From assembly GCA_034231615.1 (NCBI GenBank), contig CM067317.1, positions 14,274,022 to 14,338,021 on the forward strand: a stretch of 64,000 nucleotides of DNA, written 5' to 3'. Under the pieces are notes generated by a model that saw nothing but the letters and a program-made list of their open reading frames with translations, made no database searches and was not told the DNA's origin. Shown in pieces: positions 21,434 to 33,116 of the stretch. The number at the start of each line of letters is the position of its first letter. Position 1 is the stretch's first letter. Origin of the DNA: Meghimatium bilineatum (lineage: Eukaryota > Mollusca > Gastropoda > Stylommatophora > Philomycidae). Position numbers and translations under genes: made by a program.

Positions 21434-21780
21434 CTTCCAACAAAAAAAAAACCGAGTTCAGAATGAGAAGTTATCACCTTACTATCGGTAAAGGGTTAGG
21501 ATTCTTCCAGAGTCTGAATTTGTCCCCAACCCACCTTCTCCACACACTTTAGGATTTGTAAGATTACGTTGTTCAATGATTAACCATGAAAGGCGAACAC
21601 CTTTCGCACACAATTTTCATGAAATTCTCACAAGTGTATGGCGTCTAGACCCGTGACGTAAATTTTCTATTTACATCGCCAGCGCCATCAAAAGGGCATA
21701 CTACTCTCACATCTCTGCCAGATTGTCATGACGGAAATTGTCAAACATGTCCACATTTCCTTGCCAGGATAAACCCATGA
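21434..21780 (-). promoter_or_regulatory. OTUD5 upstream region with CRE-like site
   Basis: This is the upstream side of the OTUD5 start codon. A CRE-like TGACGTAA lies at 21654-21661, about 220 bp before the ATG, next to GCCAGCGCCATC, which on the gene strand reads GATGGCGC, similar to a YY1 site. No TATA box is evident. The promoter role is inferred from position only; the transcription start is unknown. Confidence 0.35.
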
Positions 21781-21884
21781 ATCGCAATCTGAATCGCAAT
21801 CTGCATATAATAACAAAACATGACAAAATAAATTACGGAGATTAAATTATATAAAATAGATCATTACTGTTGAAACTACTCATA

Positions 21885-22020
21885 TATGTACTAATTATTT
21901 CTCTTCTTTGTTCGTTCTCAAATTCCTGCAGATTCGCAGGATTTAGTCCGGATAACAGAATGCGCCGTCTCATGGTTTGTGGCTATGCTGTTCATTTCGG
22001 CGAGATACACACTGGAGAGG
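21885..22020 (-). repeat. Hairpin retroposon, short-stem variant
   Basis: Contains GTTCTCAAATTCCTGCAGAT, TCGCAGGATTTAGTCCGGA and a TTTCGGCGAGATACAC end, like the variant at 12990. The long hairpin is absent and the (GAA)n tail worn to TTCTCTTC. Confidence 0.55.
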
Positions 22021-22129
22021 TGAATTCAGTCATGGGACAATATTCCTTTATTTAGGATATATAAGTACAGTGAAGTCAGTCCTCTACTTATTTTAACATA
22101 GGGCTTTAGGCCTAAAGGGCTGTTCATAA

Positions 22130-22460
22130 ATTACCTCAACAATTATCAGACCACTGTTTCTGTGTAGCATGCATAATGTCCTCATTATTCATTCTGTCTC
22201 TTAATATCTCTAAGATTCTGCGGAAACATGCCGAATTAGTTGTCACAAGTTTGTCTTGTGCTGTCGTTGTCCACGTTTGACATTGGTAGCACAGCTTTGG
22301 CATAATAATCGCTTGGAACAGTGTTATTTTGGTGTTTAAATCTACATTTTTGTTTCTAAAGATTGATGTCATTTGCCCTAGGGTTTGATATGCTTTACTA
22401 CATCTATTGTGTATTTTTAAATATTTGTAGTCGTATTCATAAAACTTTCCATTTTACTAC
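22130..22460 (-). mobile_element. Non-LTR retrotransposon post-RT remnant
   Basis: Open minus-strand reading NKNVDLNTKITLFQAIIMPK, LCYQCQTWTTTAQDKLVT, CFRRILEILRDRMNNEDI: the L..YG.E.W and R..I..R.RN.DI blocks that follow RT in many LINEs. Same family as 52645-53060. Confidence 0.75.
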
Positions 22461-23190
22461 GCGCCGTTTTAACTGACGGTTTGATAATCATGTATCAGTG
22501 TTATAACAGGAAATTCACATGGCTACACCTCGATCTCCAACACATAGTCTACAGAAAGAAACCACATATTCCATGCGAAGAACACTGAACTGACCTTCCA
22601 TTTATGGTCACAAGAAATAACACTTACACAGCTGTCACTTCGAGCCTTTTTTTTTGTTTCAATTATTGCATAATCTGTAGAAGTCGTCAGTACATGGTCA
22701 AATTTTGAGTGATGAGACAATTCAGCTGAATTTGGATGTGTAAGAGGAAAAAAGGACAACTATTTTAAAATAAAATATAAATAACTAATGTCTTCAATTA
22801 TGAATACAAATATAAACGAACATTCGATACTCTTAAGTGTAAACTACCATTGGCTATCCAAATGTAGTTAATTCTCTGTATAGTTCCATGGAGAATACAG
22901 CACCTGTCACTTATCCGGTTTTAACCCTTATTACACAATTTAAGGTTTTCTGTAATAAAATAATTCATGTGTGGATAATATATAAAATAAATAGGAAAAG
23001 TTGCATATTATTGTTTCTATTCGCGTGATATCCAATTCTCCATAATGTGGTTTTGAAAGGAATGGAGTTTATTATTACAACTGAATGCATCAATAAAATG
23101 ATAACAATATTGAATATTTCATTTTAGAAAACTAACATTAAACTATATAATGTTTTTAAAAAAAAGAAACGCAACATTATTGTAGTAGTA
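22461..23190. other. AT-rich stretch, nothing recognised
   Basis: No exon, repeat unit or RNA gene was recognised. Confidence 0.45.
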
Positions 23191-23194
23191 AAGG

Positions 23195-23930
23195 ACACCA
23201 AATTTCAAACTTGTACCAAAAGATGGACTTGAAATCAACACATCCAAAACAAAAATATTTGACCTTACCAACGGACATCAAAGTAAAAGACAATACTCTT
23301 GTAAAAGTCAACAACTTCACATACCTTGGCAGCAAGCTATCAACAACAGGAGATTGATTCATCAGCAGAAATATCACACCGTATTGCACTGGCTGCTAAT
23401 TCATTCAATAAACTATCAAATATCTGGCATTCAAAAACACTAAGAAATAACACAAAACTCAAAATATTCAACTCCTGCATAATTCCACCATTAACATATG
23501 GATGCGAAAGTTGGAAAGCAACATCAAATTTAGAAGAAAGACTAAACACCTTTGAAAATAATGCCTTAGAAGGCCCCTGAACATACGTTGGGGTCAGACT
23601 CAAATCAAACACAGTTGTCAGACAAGAATCAAAACAAGAATATGTATCCACTTATATTAGAAAGTGTCGCTGGAATTACATCGGACACGCGCTACGAATG
23701 GATACCTAAAGACTTCCCTGTCAAGTTTTGATGTGGTCACCAAAGGGCAAGAGAAAACGAGGAAAACCAAAGGAAGCTTTACGTATAACTATTACAAGAG
23801 AACGTTTCACCATCGGTATTAGAAACATTGAAGATCTAAAGCAAATTGCAATGAAACGAGAGACACGGAAATCTATGACATGAGCCCCGTGTGCCGTCTT
23901 TGGTCCTAGAGGAATAACTAACTAACCAAA
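23195..23930 (+). mobile_element. Non-LTR retrotransposon 3' end with (TAAC)n tail
   Basis: Plus-strand reading with frame changes: VNNFTYLGSKLSTTG, RIALAANSFNKLSNIWHSK, IIPPLTYGCESWKAT, then a YIGHALRMDT block and WSPKGKRKRGKPKEALRITI, then a MKRETRKSMT end. This is the whole post-RT segment of a LINE. It ends in AATAACTAACTAACC at about 23920. Confidence 0.8.
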
Positions 23931-24019
23931 AGTTTATTTTACGGAATTAATGTGTCAACCTTGGCATGAAGAAACTTTAAGACAATGAAATGATTTTCAT
24001 AAAAGTTGGTTTGGACTTT

Positions 24020-24325
24020 TATTCTTTGCGATTCAAGACTCCATTTCAGTACGGCGTATGGTATCATCTGGGCGATTTAAGAGAATGCCATCTTGACATG
24101 AATCTAAGTAGCCGTTGGATCTGTTATTGTGGGATCGCTGCACACTCTTCCCACAGTGCAAGAGACAACTGTCGGAGATTGGCTGGAGCCACGTCTCGCT
24201 GGCGGAGACGTCTGTCGAGTTCATTCCAAAATTGTTCTATGGGGTTTATGTCTGATGACATAGCGGTCACTGAATGGTCTGAACATTGTTGTCAGCTAGA
24301 AACTAGGTGGTGAATTGTGTCGCAT
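24020..24325 (-). mobile_element. Tc1-type transposase C-terminus
   Basis: Minus-strand reading SSDINPIEQFWNELDRRLRQ, RDVAPANLRQLSLALWEECA, AIPQ then stop, then QIQRLLRFMSR. The third catalytic acid (the Glu of NPIE) is present. It joins the piece at 25395-25612, from which it was separated by a retroelement insertion. Confidence 0.8.
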
Positions 24326-25394
24326 GATTCTTGATTCTTAATTAGAAACTGGCTTCACAGCACGCGGGACATTCCCATAAGTGCTCCGCCCTCCGCTCCA
24401 GCAGCCATCCCAGTGTATGTAGACTCCGAGTCCCGGTCAGGTGATGATTGTGTGATCTTCAGGACCGTCCAAAAAATTTACTTTTCCTCTCCACACCTCT
24501 GAAAACTCCCATATCTAACATTCTCTGTATGTGTACGTTCTCAACCTCATTGACATCATCTGCATCTTGACATGAATTTATTACTGCCTTTATTAAATCT
24601 GCTTTATCTCTTCTCAGCAATGTGCCGTCTATCGCCGCATTGTCTGCCAATAAGTCGGCTCTCTCGTTTCCTCAGACCCCAGCATGACCAGGGCAGTATA
24701 TCCATGTAATGCTCTGGACAACTGAGTTGTTCAATAAGTCCACCATTCTTTTCTTAGCATGAACTTTTCTATCTTGCGCAAAATGCTTTGAGAGTCTGTG
24801 AGTCTTACCGCGTGTATTGATGTATCAGTTATCAACCAATTAAGAGCGGCTGTAACTCCCTCTATCTCCATCCTCATTCTCGATGTGACAGTAGAATATG
24901 CTGAAGATTTCTCAACCAACTTCACGCCATTTCTGTAGGCAACAAAACCCCAACCGCTTTTATTTGTGTTTCTGCTAACAGAGCCATCTGTGTATATAAT
25001 TATGTCTTGTGGTTTCGAGTGTAGTTGGGCGAGTTCGTGCACTGTATCCTGAGCCCTGACTGCCGTCCATTTTCGACACGCTTTATCTAGTTGTATTATT
25101 ACTTTAGTCAGTGATTTCTTCTCAGTGTCTACCTCCACCCATTCACTGCCCTTTCCTATTTCTTCCAATTCACATACTATTCACAGTGTGTCTTCAGCCT
25201 CTGCCATCCGTGATCTGCCACGCTTGATTCGTTTTCCATTTGACTCATCTAGACGATGGTGTAATGGTATAGAGATGCACCCATCTCTGCTATGGGATTT
25301 CTGCTTGATCTCCCCAGCATTAGAGTGCGACATCAGGTAGCACAAGTTAAGTCGTACCTTAAAGTGACAGAATACAACCACCACCCATTACACC
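24326..25394 (-). mobile_element. Non-LTR retrotransposon fragment inserted in a Tc1 element
   Basis: Minus strand: a lead segment, then MEEIGKGSEWVEVDTEKKSL and RNase H (IIIYTDGSVSRNTNKSGWGF, RMRMEIEGVTAALNWL, RLTDSQSILRKIEKFMLRKE). A one-base frame change near 24735 follows, then ITWIYCPGHAGV, a stop, GNERADLLADNA, then LLRRDKADLIKAVINSCQDA and the [18 protein letters not shown] end with an AATCAAGAATC tail. All four RNase H acidic residues are kept despite the breaks. Imperfect 12-bp repeats (ATGCGGCACGAT and ATGCGACACAAT on the minus strand) flank it at 25395-25406 and 24314-24325. Confidence 0.85.
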
Positions 25395-25612
25395 ATCGTG
25401 CCGCATGAGGTCGAACATTACCTTGCTGAAAAATTGACCCTCGTGCAGCCAAATTTGAAGGACGCGAGGACGAACAACTTCAGTGACGTATCGTTCGGCA
25501 TTCACGCGTCCTTAAATTTGCACCAGGTCACTTCTTCCCATGAAGTTGATCGCCCCCACACCAGTACACTCCCACCACCATGTGGAGAAGCCTTCTCAAC
25601 TAGAGGTAGTGT
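25395..25612 (-). mobile_element. Tc1-type transposase middle part
   Basis: Minus-strand reading HGGGSVLVWGAINFMGRSDL, GRVNAERYVTEVVRPRVLQI, FSKVM or, in the next frame, QGNVRPHAARW. This is the part around the second catalytic Asp, here changed to Gly (QGN for QDN). The N-terminus is lost where the 30-bp minisatellite begins. Confidence 0.78.
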
Positions 25613-26968
25613 GTGAAACATTGTGAGAATTAGGGGCAGTTGAGACACATTGTGAGAATTATGAGTAGTGTGAGACACATTGTGAGAATTATGGGTAGTG
25701 TGTGAAACATTGTGAGAATTATGGGTAGCATGAGACACATTGTGAGAATTAGGGGTAGTGTGGGAAACATTGTGAGAATTAGGGGTAGTGTGTGAAACAT
25801 TGTGAGAATTAGGGGCAGTTGAGACACATTGTGAGAATTAGGGGTAGTTGAGACACATTGTGAGAATTAGGGGTAGTTGAGACACATTGTGAGAATTAGG
25901 GGTAGTTGAGACACATTGTGAGAATTAGGGGTAGTTGAGACACATTGTGAGAATTAGGGGTAGTTGAGACACATTGTGAGAATTAGTGGTAGTTGAGACA
26001 CATTGTGAGAATTATGGGTAGCATGAGACACATTGTGAGAATTAGGGGTAGTGTGGGAAACATTGTGAGAATTAGGGGTAGTGTGTGAAACATTGTGAGA
26101 ATTAGGGGTAGTGTGTGAAACATTGTGAGAATTAGGGGTAGTGTGTGAAACATTGTGAGAATTAGGGGCAGTTGAGACACATTGTGAGAATTATGAGTAG
26201 TGTGAGACACATTGTGAGAATTATGGGTAGTGTGTGAAACATTGTGAGAATTATGAGTAGTGTGTGAAACATTGTGAGAATTATGGGTAGCATGAGACAC
26301 ATTGTGAGAATTAGGGGTAGTGTGGGAAACATTGTGAGAATTAGGGGTAGTGTGTGAAACATTGTGAGAATTAGGGGTAGTGTGTGAAACATTGTGAGAA
26401 TTAGGGGTAGTGTGTGAAACATTGTGAGAATTAGGGGTAGTGTGAGAAACATTGTGAGAATTAGGGGTAGTGTGTGAAACATTGTGAGAATTAGGGGTAG
26501 TGTGTGAAACATTGTGAGAATTAGGGGTAGTGTGTGAAACATTGTGAGAATTAGGGGTAGTGTGGGAAACATTGTGAGAATTAGGGGTAGTGTGGGAAAC
26601 ATTGTGAGAATTAGGGGTAGTGTGTGAAACATTGTGAGAATTAGGGGTAGTGTGTGAAACATTGTGAGAATTAGGGGTAGTGTGGGAAACATTGTGAGAA
26701 TTAGGGGTAGTGTGGGAAACATTGTGAGAATTAGGGGTAGTGTGGGAAACATTGTGAGAATTAGGGGCAGTGTGGGAAACATTGTGAGAATTAGGGGTAG
26801 TGTGTGAAACATTGTGAGAATTAGGGGTAGTGTGTGAAACATTTTGAGAATTAGGGGTAGTTTGTGAAGCATTGTAAGAATTAGTGGTAGTTGAAACACA
26901 TTGTGAGAATTAAGGGTAGTGTGTGAAACATTGTGAGAATTAGGGTTAGTGTGTGAAACATTGTGACA
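25612..26968. repeat. 30-bp minisatellite, ~45 units
   Basis: Units of 30 bp (TGTGTGAAACATTGTGAGAA then TTAGGGGTAG), with a 29-bp form containing TTGAGACACATTG in blocks at about 25630, 25820-26010 and 26165. Because 30 is divisible by three, a minus-strand frame of about 290 codons (repeat LPLILTMFHT) stays open; there is no sign that it is a gene. Higher-order blocks (for example 25612-25830 and 26160-26400) look like duplicated sub-arrays. Confidence 0.95.
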
Positions 26969-27065
26969 GTTGTTGACAATGGGAGGTGGAGTGGGCGGGT
27001 GACATAATTTGACTTCAACAATACTATTTCTATACACAAAATAAAGTGCTCTAAATTGTCAAACC

Positions 27066-27240
27066 TTTTCTGAAACTATGATAGAAATCAAGAAGTTTCC
27101 CCCTACTTTTTCTGAAACTATGCTAGAAATCTAGAAGTTTCCCCCTGCTTTTTCTGAAACTATGATACAAATCAAGAAGTTTCCCCCTGCTTTTTCTGAA
27201 ACTATGATACAAATCAAGAAGTTCCCCCCTGCTTTTTCTG
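27066..27240. repeat. 42-bp minisatellite, four units
   Basis: Four units built on TTTTTCTGAAACTATGATAC and AAATCAAGAAGTTTCCCCCT, followed by a G run at about 27253-27267. Confidence 0.85.
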
Positions 27241-27481
27241 CGCAAACAATTTTAGGGGGGGGGGGGGCTAATTTGTGACATACTTAATGAAGATGGGAGG
27301 GATTTAATTTTTGACATTTATTGACAGGGATAGAGAAGGGAGGAAATAAAATATTGCTAACAAATTGTTGACAGGAAACAGCTCTCGTCGATAAAAACGA
27401 TCACTTCCCAACATTTTTCTCGCCGTGTCTGCCATTTTGGGATACCATTGTGACTCCCCGTTGAGCCTAACGGAAATTTGT

Positions 27482-27622
27482 AGATTTTCTTAAAGGCATG
27501 TTACTATAGATCTTCTGAAATATTGTGTAGACTTTCTTAAAGGCATGTTACTATAGATCTTATGAAATATTGTGTAGACTTTCTTAAAGGCATGTTACTA
27601 TAGATCTTATGAAATATTATTT
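27482..27622. repeat. 47-bp minisatellite, three units
   Basis: Three near-identical units of TTTCTTAAAGGCATGTTACT, ATAGATCTTATGAAATATTG. Confidence 0.85.
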
Positions 27623-28655
27623 AAATATTTACTTATCTGATTTTCTGGGATTTTCTAGACTGGGTTTCTAACATGTCTTGACCTGTGTCAAGAAATGTCA
27701 ATATGAACTAAAAAAGGCTGATTTATATTATTTCCATGTATTTTCGTCTGTCGGCCTATGCCGTTATTGCCATGTGACTTCAAATATATATATATATAAA
27801 CAACGATAATCACAACAATAATTATAAACGTAATGAATGAAGATTTGTTTACTTTCTGTAAGGGAGGTCTTTTTTTTACAGAAAATATATCGGCAGTGCA
27901 GAAAATCCAATTTTAAATTTCTTTCTCCATGCTTCACTCCCCCACCCCAAATTGCCGATTCCGTGTGTTGTGTTGTGTTGTGGGGGTAAAGTGGGATTCG
28001 TATGACCCATTTTGATAACCACTTGCGTACGTCACTCTGCATGACACTTGATTGATTGATTGATAATTATTAAATCAGCGTGATCTTATCATTATTGCCA
28101 ACTTAAGTCTTGTAATACAGTGTAACATGTTAACTTGAACTGAATAATCTCTAAGGGGTAGATGGAATCAATGATATTTTACAACCTAGTACACAAGACA
28201 AATCAATTTGTCAAATAATCGATCAAATGACAGCACTTCTATGGATTGCGTTATCTCGCGAGCAGGTTGGGCTGTTGTGAAATGCTTGTGTCTGTGTGCG
28301 GTGTTTTATGTATTTATTATTTTAAAAGTCAGGACACTTAATGCCAACCGATTACAGAGATGTTTCTTGTATTTTGTTGATCGTGCGTCATTGGAACCAG
28401 ACAGCACCAGAAGCAGAATCGTATAATTTGACCTCCTGCGGAGCGATCAAGAAATAAAGGCGTTATTAAAACTCGACAGTGGTTAATTATTTAAATCCGT
28501 GTACTAAGAAACTGCAGGTTGAATGTATAGCCGCAAAGTTTCTACAGACAGAAAGTGTTAAATCAATGTCACATAGACTATTTACTTATTGCAGAACCAT
28601 GGGGGTCATTTGTATGTTGTTACTCTGTTGTCTCTCTTTTATATCTCTATTTCTC
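27623..28655. other. Unassigned, with short (TA)n and (TTGA)n runs
   Basis: (TA)n at about 27785 and CTTGATTGATTGATTGATAA at 28047, the latter similar to the tails of the RTE-like family. No confident gene is present. A 72-codon open frame at 28208-28426 has no recognisable motif. Confidence 0.4.
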
Positions 28656-28659
28656 AGCA

Positions 28660-28805
28660 TCGTCATAATAATCATTGTTATGAACATCATAATTATTATC
28701 CTTTTTATCATTACCACCATGATCATCATCATCATCTTCCTCATTATTATTATCGTCATTATTATCAGCATCATTATCTGCATCATTAGTATCATCAGCA
28801 TAAAA
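28660..28805. repeat. Degenerate ATC/ATT triplet tract
   Basis: Imperfect trinucleotide repeats (ATCATCATCATC, ATTATTATTATC). Open frames here are low-complexity Ile/Met runs and not genes. Confidence 0.85.
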
Positions 28806-29772
28806 TTTCCGTCTTAGTAAATAAAGAGGGGATGGGGCGGCCCTCAGTGTTTAGCGAGCAGATAAAAAGATCGACAAGTAGACAGCTTCTGTGAAATGCG
28901 TCTTTATCGATATTTCGTTTGGCTAAATAATGTACGTATTTGTTTTGTTAAAAAAGATGCCTCGTTTGCTTAACATGCACTTTATTTTCTTCCCTTTTCA
29001 TGAACCTCTACCTATTCTTCTATACATCCACATCCCAAAAACCACAAGTTATGTCTACTAACTTACTGCTTGTTTATTATTAATGTTTCTGATCCATAGG
29101 CCTACATTAATGCGGAGTAGATTTATCACTTACAATTATCATTGTTTGTTTGTTTACGATTTGGTTGGATATTAGTAGTGCAGTTTACTCATGTCATTGA
29201 GAGTTTGAGAGTACTTTTTACGATTCATATTCTCCTTTGAACTTCTGTTTCACATCTATCATCGCCTCCTCTTCTAGATCACGGAAAATGAAATAGCAAA
29301 TTCGTAAATAATATATTGCGTGCACTATACTTTCATTAATAAAACTATAATTTCATATTATATCAACTGAAAATACTCGTCATGTAAGTGTGAACGTATT
29401 AAAAGATTGATAAGGGGTAATATATATAGTCAGTGACTATGTGGTCAGTGTAGAGGGTTATGAAGTTATATCTGTTGTGGCTCTCTCACATATATCCAAG
29501 TGATAACCTACGTATGAATCAAGTCTGTAACTCCAACTTTTACATATATCTCCAACTTTATTACACAATTTATTCAAAGTCCAGAAAGTTACATCAACTT
29601 ATAACATGAATTTCATAAATTGCATATCCAATATTCGGACATCAACTCAGTGTCCAGACTCTCAAGTCTGAAAACTTTTCTCTTAACCGAACCATTTTGG
29701 TCCGAAAACTAACTTTCCTGAACACGTCCATCCAGGTCCACTTCCAAACTCCAACTTTTTAACTAAAAACTG

Positions 29773-29814
<42 letters not shown>

Positions 29815-31030
29815 CTTTCAATCAATCTGTGCGTTCATTCAACATAACAGTCACACTATCCATCTCGATACGTACTTACAAGTGTCTGAATCGAATCCGG
29901 CGATCTCTACTGTCTTTTGTATTTTACTGGTCAGCCTTCGGACCGTGGGGTATAATTAAACATTTCGTTCGGCTGAAGTTCAGGATTCATATCAAATAAT
30001 GAATCTCTGTTACTGATACCATATGCATTTCATGTGGTAGCTAGCGAGGGTTCTAAAACTAGTTGGGCCCGTGGTATACGCCCACATAAGTATGTTTGCT
30101 TTAAAAAAAAAAGAATTTTGTTACAGTTTCATTCATATTCATATGTTAATTTATTACATTTGGGAAGGGGAGGGGGTTGTTAATGTTAATGTTGTTTTCA
30201 GGGTTAGTTTGTCTTAGTTTTGCATATTTTAGGAAATCATAGGAATTTAGCCAAAACACGGGTAACCCTCTCCATCCTTAGTGTGTTTGAAAGAGAAGCA
30301 GCGCTAAAAGTCTCACGGAAACGATGAAATTTCACACAGAAATAAGCGAATGACCTTTTCTAAAGTTCATCTAATGTGCATTCTTTCCTTATTGGGGTCC
30401 TCCCCTAATTTATATTGATTAATAATCTGGGATTGTATGGGTTTGCCCCAGGGTGATCTGTGGCTATTTCTAAAACGTTAGTGGTAACACTGCTCTTGTA
30501 TTATTTCCTATAAGACTCAAAGGAGGTCGTAATCATAGTGTATTTTTTTTTCGTATTGTGGATTTAAAATTCCGTGGTTCCAAAATGTTTGCTTTAATTA
30601 AACATACACACAATTTCTCTTTATGTGTTATGCAGTTAAAATAACCGAAAAAAACCCGACAGGTATATCTTTAACCTGTACACATATAAAGGTAGATGCA
30701 GGCGAGAAATAATAAATACAGGCTTATATAGGAACGAGACCTTTAGAAAATACCAGAATACAAACAACGTTTTTATGAAACGAGAGATAGAGAGGATAAT
30801 TAACAGTACCATTGTGTTCTCCTGCAAACGTTTGAAAACACCTGAACCTTAGTAGTTGAAGGTGGACACGGAGGCTGGAGATGGGCATGCGACTATGAAC
30901 CTGCTATGCCAAGGATAAATTTAATATGGATCAGTGTTATAGTAAATATCATAATTTCTAATTCACTAGTGCTTTCTATTTATGCTGAATATTTTTGTAT
31001 ACAAGTAAATTTAAGTAGGAAGCCAGAAGA
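28806..31030. other. Unassigned AT-rich region with (TC)n run
   Basis: Holds a (TC)n microsatellite at about 29775-29812 and a possible solo MITE end (GAGGGTTCTAAAACTAG at 30046) that is inverted at 40919-40946. Nothing coding was recognised. Confidence 0.45.
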
Positions 31031-31038
31031 CAATTTTT

Positions 31039-31104
31039 AAAAATTCTTGAGACTAACGGGAATTGAACCAGTTAATTAAATTCCTGTTAGTCTCAAGAAT
31101 TTTT
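31039..31104. repeat. Near-perfect 26-bp inverted repeat (hairpin)
   Basis: The arm at 31039-31064 (AAAAATTCTTGAGACTAACG then GGAATT) and the arm at 31079-31104 match in inverse at 25 of 26 positions, with a 14-base loop. It could be a foldback core. A worn relative of the left arm lies near 17580. Confidence 0.85.
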
Positions 31105-31344
31105 GAATATTTGTGAGAGCTTGGCACTTGTCTGCAGACATGGAAGGTCGGATACTGGCCTTCGAATATAGGCTCACGTGTTATAGATGACTTTTGCACA
31201 TTTCCTATATAGAACATAAGACAAATGTGTACGTAAGAAATAAAGCTGAGAGTCTCGCAAGTTCACAAAAATCACTGCTTTCAATAATAAAACGACGAAA
31301 AATAGCATTGATTGGACATTATACCGACTTGATTAACTTGTTAG

Positions 31345-32235
31345 AAAACTATGTTACAGGAAACAGTTGGCGACCAAAGAAAATCATGTACAACTATGTT
31401 ACAGGAAACGGTTGGCGACCAAAGAAAATCATGTACAACTATGTTACAGGAAACGGTTGGCGACCAAAGAAAATCATGTACAACTATGTTACAGGAAACG
31501 GTTGGCGACCAAAGAAAATCATGTACAACTATGTTACAGGAAACGGCGACCGAAGAAAATCATGTACAACTATGTTACAGGAAACAGTTGGCGACCAAAG
31601 AAAATCATGTACAACTATATTACAGGAAACAGTTGGCGACCAAAGAAAATCATGTACAACTATATTACAGGAAGCAGTAGGCGACCAAAGAAAATCATGT
31701 ACAACTATATTACAGGAAACAGTTTGCGACAAAGGAAATCATGTACAACTATGTTACAGGAAACAGTTGGCGACCAAAGAAAATCATGTACAACTATGTT
31801 ACAGGAAACAGTTGGCGACAAAGGAAATCATGTACAACTATGTTACAGGAAACAGTTGGCGACCAAAGAAAATCATGTACAACTATGTTACAGGAAACGG
31901 CGACCGAAGAAAATCATGTACAACTATGTTACAGGAAACAGTTGGCGACCAAAGAAAATCATGTACAACTATATTACAGGAAACAGCGACCAAAGAAAAT
32001 CATGTACAACTATATTACAGGAAGCAGTAGGCGACCAAAGAAAATCATGTACAACTATATTACAGGAAGCAGTAGGCGACCAAAGAAAATCATGTACAAC
32101 TATGTTACAGGAAACAGTTGGCGACAAAGGAAATCATGTACAACTATGTTACAGGAAACAGTTGGCGACAAAGGAAATCATGTACAACTATGTTACAGGA
32201 AACAGTTGGCGACCAAAGAAAATCATGTACAATCT
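31345..32235. repeat. 45-bp minisatellite, stop-free in three frames
   Basis: About 20 units based on CTATGTTACAGGAAACAGTT, GGCGACCAAAGAAAATCATG. The unit is 15 codons and contains no stop in any plus frame (repeats MYNYVTGNSWRPKKI, CTTMLQETVGDQRKS, VQLCYRKQLATKENH). Units with 1- or 4-base deletions (GGCGACAAAGGAAATC, AAACGGCGACC) switch frame without causing stops, giving long open frames of up to 310 codons. This is best read as an array property and not a gene. Confidence 0.93.
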
Positions 32236-32274
32236 CTTTAAATTGACCGCTCAAAGTATTTCCATAGTCATCCG

Positions 32275-32396
32275 CATCGTTGAAGATATACATCGCTGAA
32301 GATATACATCGCTGAAGATATACATCGTTGAAGATATACATCGTTGAAGATATACATCGTTGAAGATATACATCGTTGAAGATATACATCGCTGAA
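32275..32396. repeat. 16-bp minisatellite
   Basis: About 7.5 units of GTTGAAGATATACATC, with GCTGAAG variants at both ends of the array. Confidence 0.92.
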
Positions 32397-32429
32397 TGAC
32401 TTTGTGTTCTTCTTTTCTTCTTCTTTCTG

Positions 32430-32640
32430 CCCTCATGTACCTTTCGGCGTTGAGTGGAGAGTGAGTGTACGGTCTTTTGCCCTTCTATTTGCCTCTTCCG
32501 CTGTTATATTGTTTAGTGTCTCTAATACACTATCTATCCACCTTTTACGAGGACTTTGTGTTGATTCATTCAATGTAGTATCCCTACGTTCCTGACAGGT
32601 TATGGGCTTATGCGTGACCGATCTCCATATAAGAACCAAC
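32430..32640 (-). mobile_element. Retroelement C-terminal scrap
   Basis: Minus-strand reading QSPRKRWIDSVLETLNNITA then EEANRRAKDRTLTLHSTP matches the end of LINE ORF2 proteins (GRP..RW.D.V, then A.DR..WR). Confidence 0.6.
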
Positions 32641-32823
32641 CGCAGAATCGAAACAAAGCAGAATTAACTTTTTTTTACGTTATGTTTTCAATTATTGCTG
32701 TGTTTTTGGTGGCTAATTATTTATATACATTGTGTCGTCCTAGTGTGTCGCATAAAAGTCGACCAACTAGCCGATCGGGAAACAAATAAAACATTTGGTC
32801 TTAATTGGCGATTGGTTACGGTT

Positions 32824-33056
32824 TAATAATAATAATAATAATAATAATAATACACATAACCTGTCAGAGCAGGTTGTAGAGGTGACACACTGAATACATC
32901 AGCACAAAATGCCGCCCGAACAGCTCTGTGTTTCAGTCAATCGGAGAAGTGTAGAAAAATCACGCTCAGACCATTCCTTGATGGTATCAATCCATGATTT
33001 TCTTTCTCCTCCTCTTCTCCTTCCATCATTGACTGTTCCTTGCAAAATTATTTTAG

Positions 33057-33093
<37 letters not shown>

Positions 33094-33116
33094 CAGAGAG
33101 AGAGAGAGAGAGAGGA
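32824..33116. repeat. (AAT)n and (GA)n microsatellites
   Basis: (AAT)n at about 32826-32851 and (GA)n at about 33060-33114. Between them is unassigned sequence. Confidence 0.85.

Noticed and set aside
24033-24313. 107-codon plus-strand ORF
   Set aside because: Antisense shadow of the Tc1 transposase C-terminus on the minus strand.
25612-26968. Interstitial telomere array
   Set aside because: TTAGGG occurs only once per 30-bp unit and never in tandem.
26162-27037. Open minus-strand frame of about 290 codons
   Set aside because: It lies within the 30-bp minisatellite. Openness follows from the unit length divisible by three, and the peptide is a 10-residue repeat with no splice or promoter support.
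28208-28426. 72-codon plus-strand ORF with a hydrophobic stretch
   Set aside because: Short, no conserved motif, no splice or promoter context beyond chance.
31194-32299. Overlapping plus-strand frames of 278 and 310 codons
   Set aside because: Product of the stop-free 45-bp unit; three frames are equally open, which argues against selection on one.
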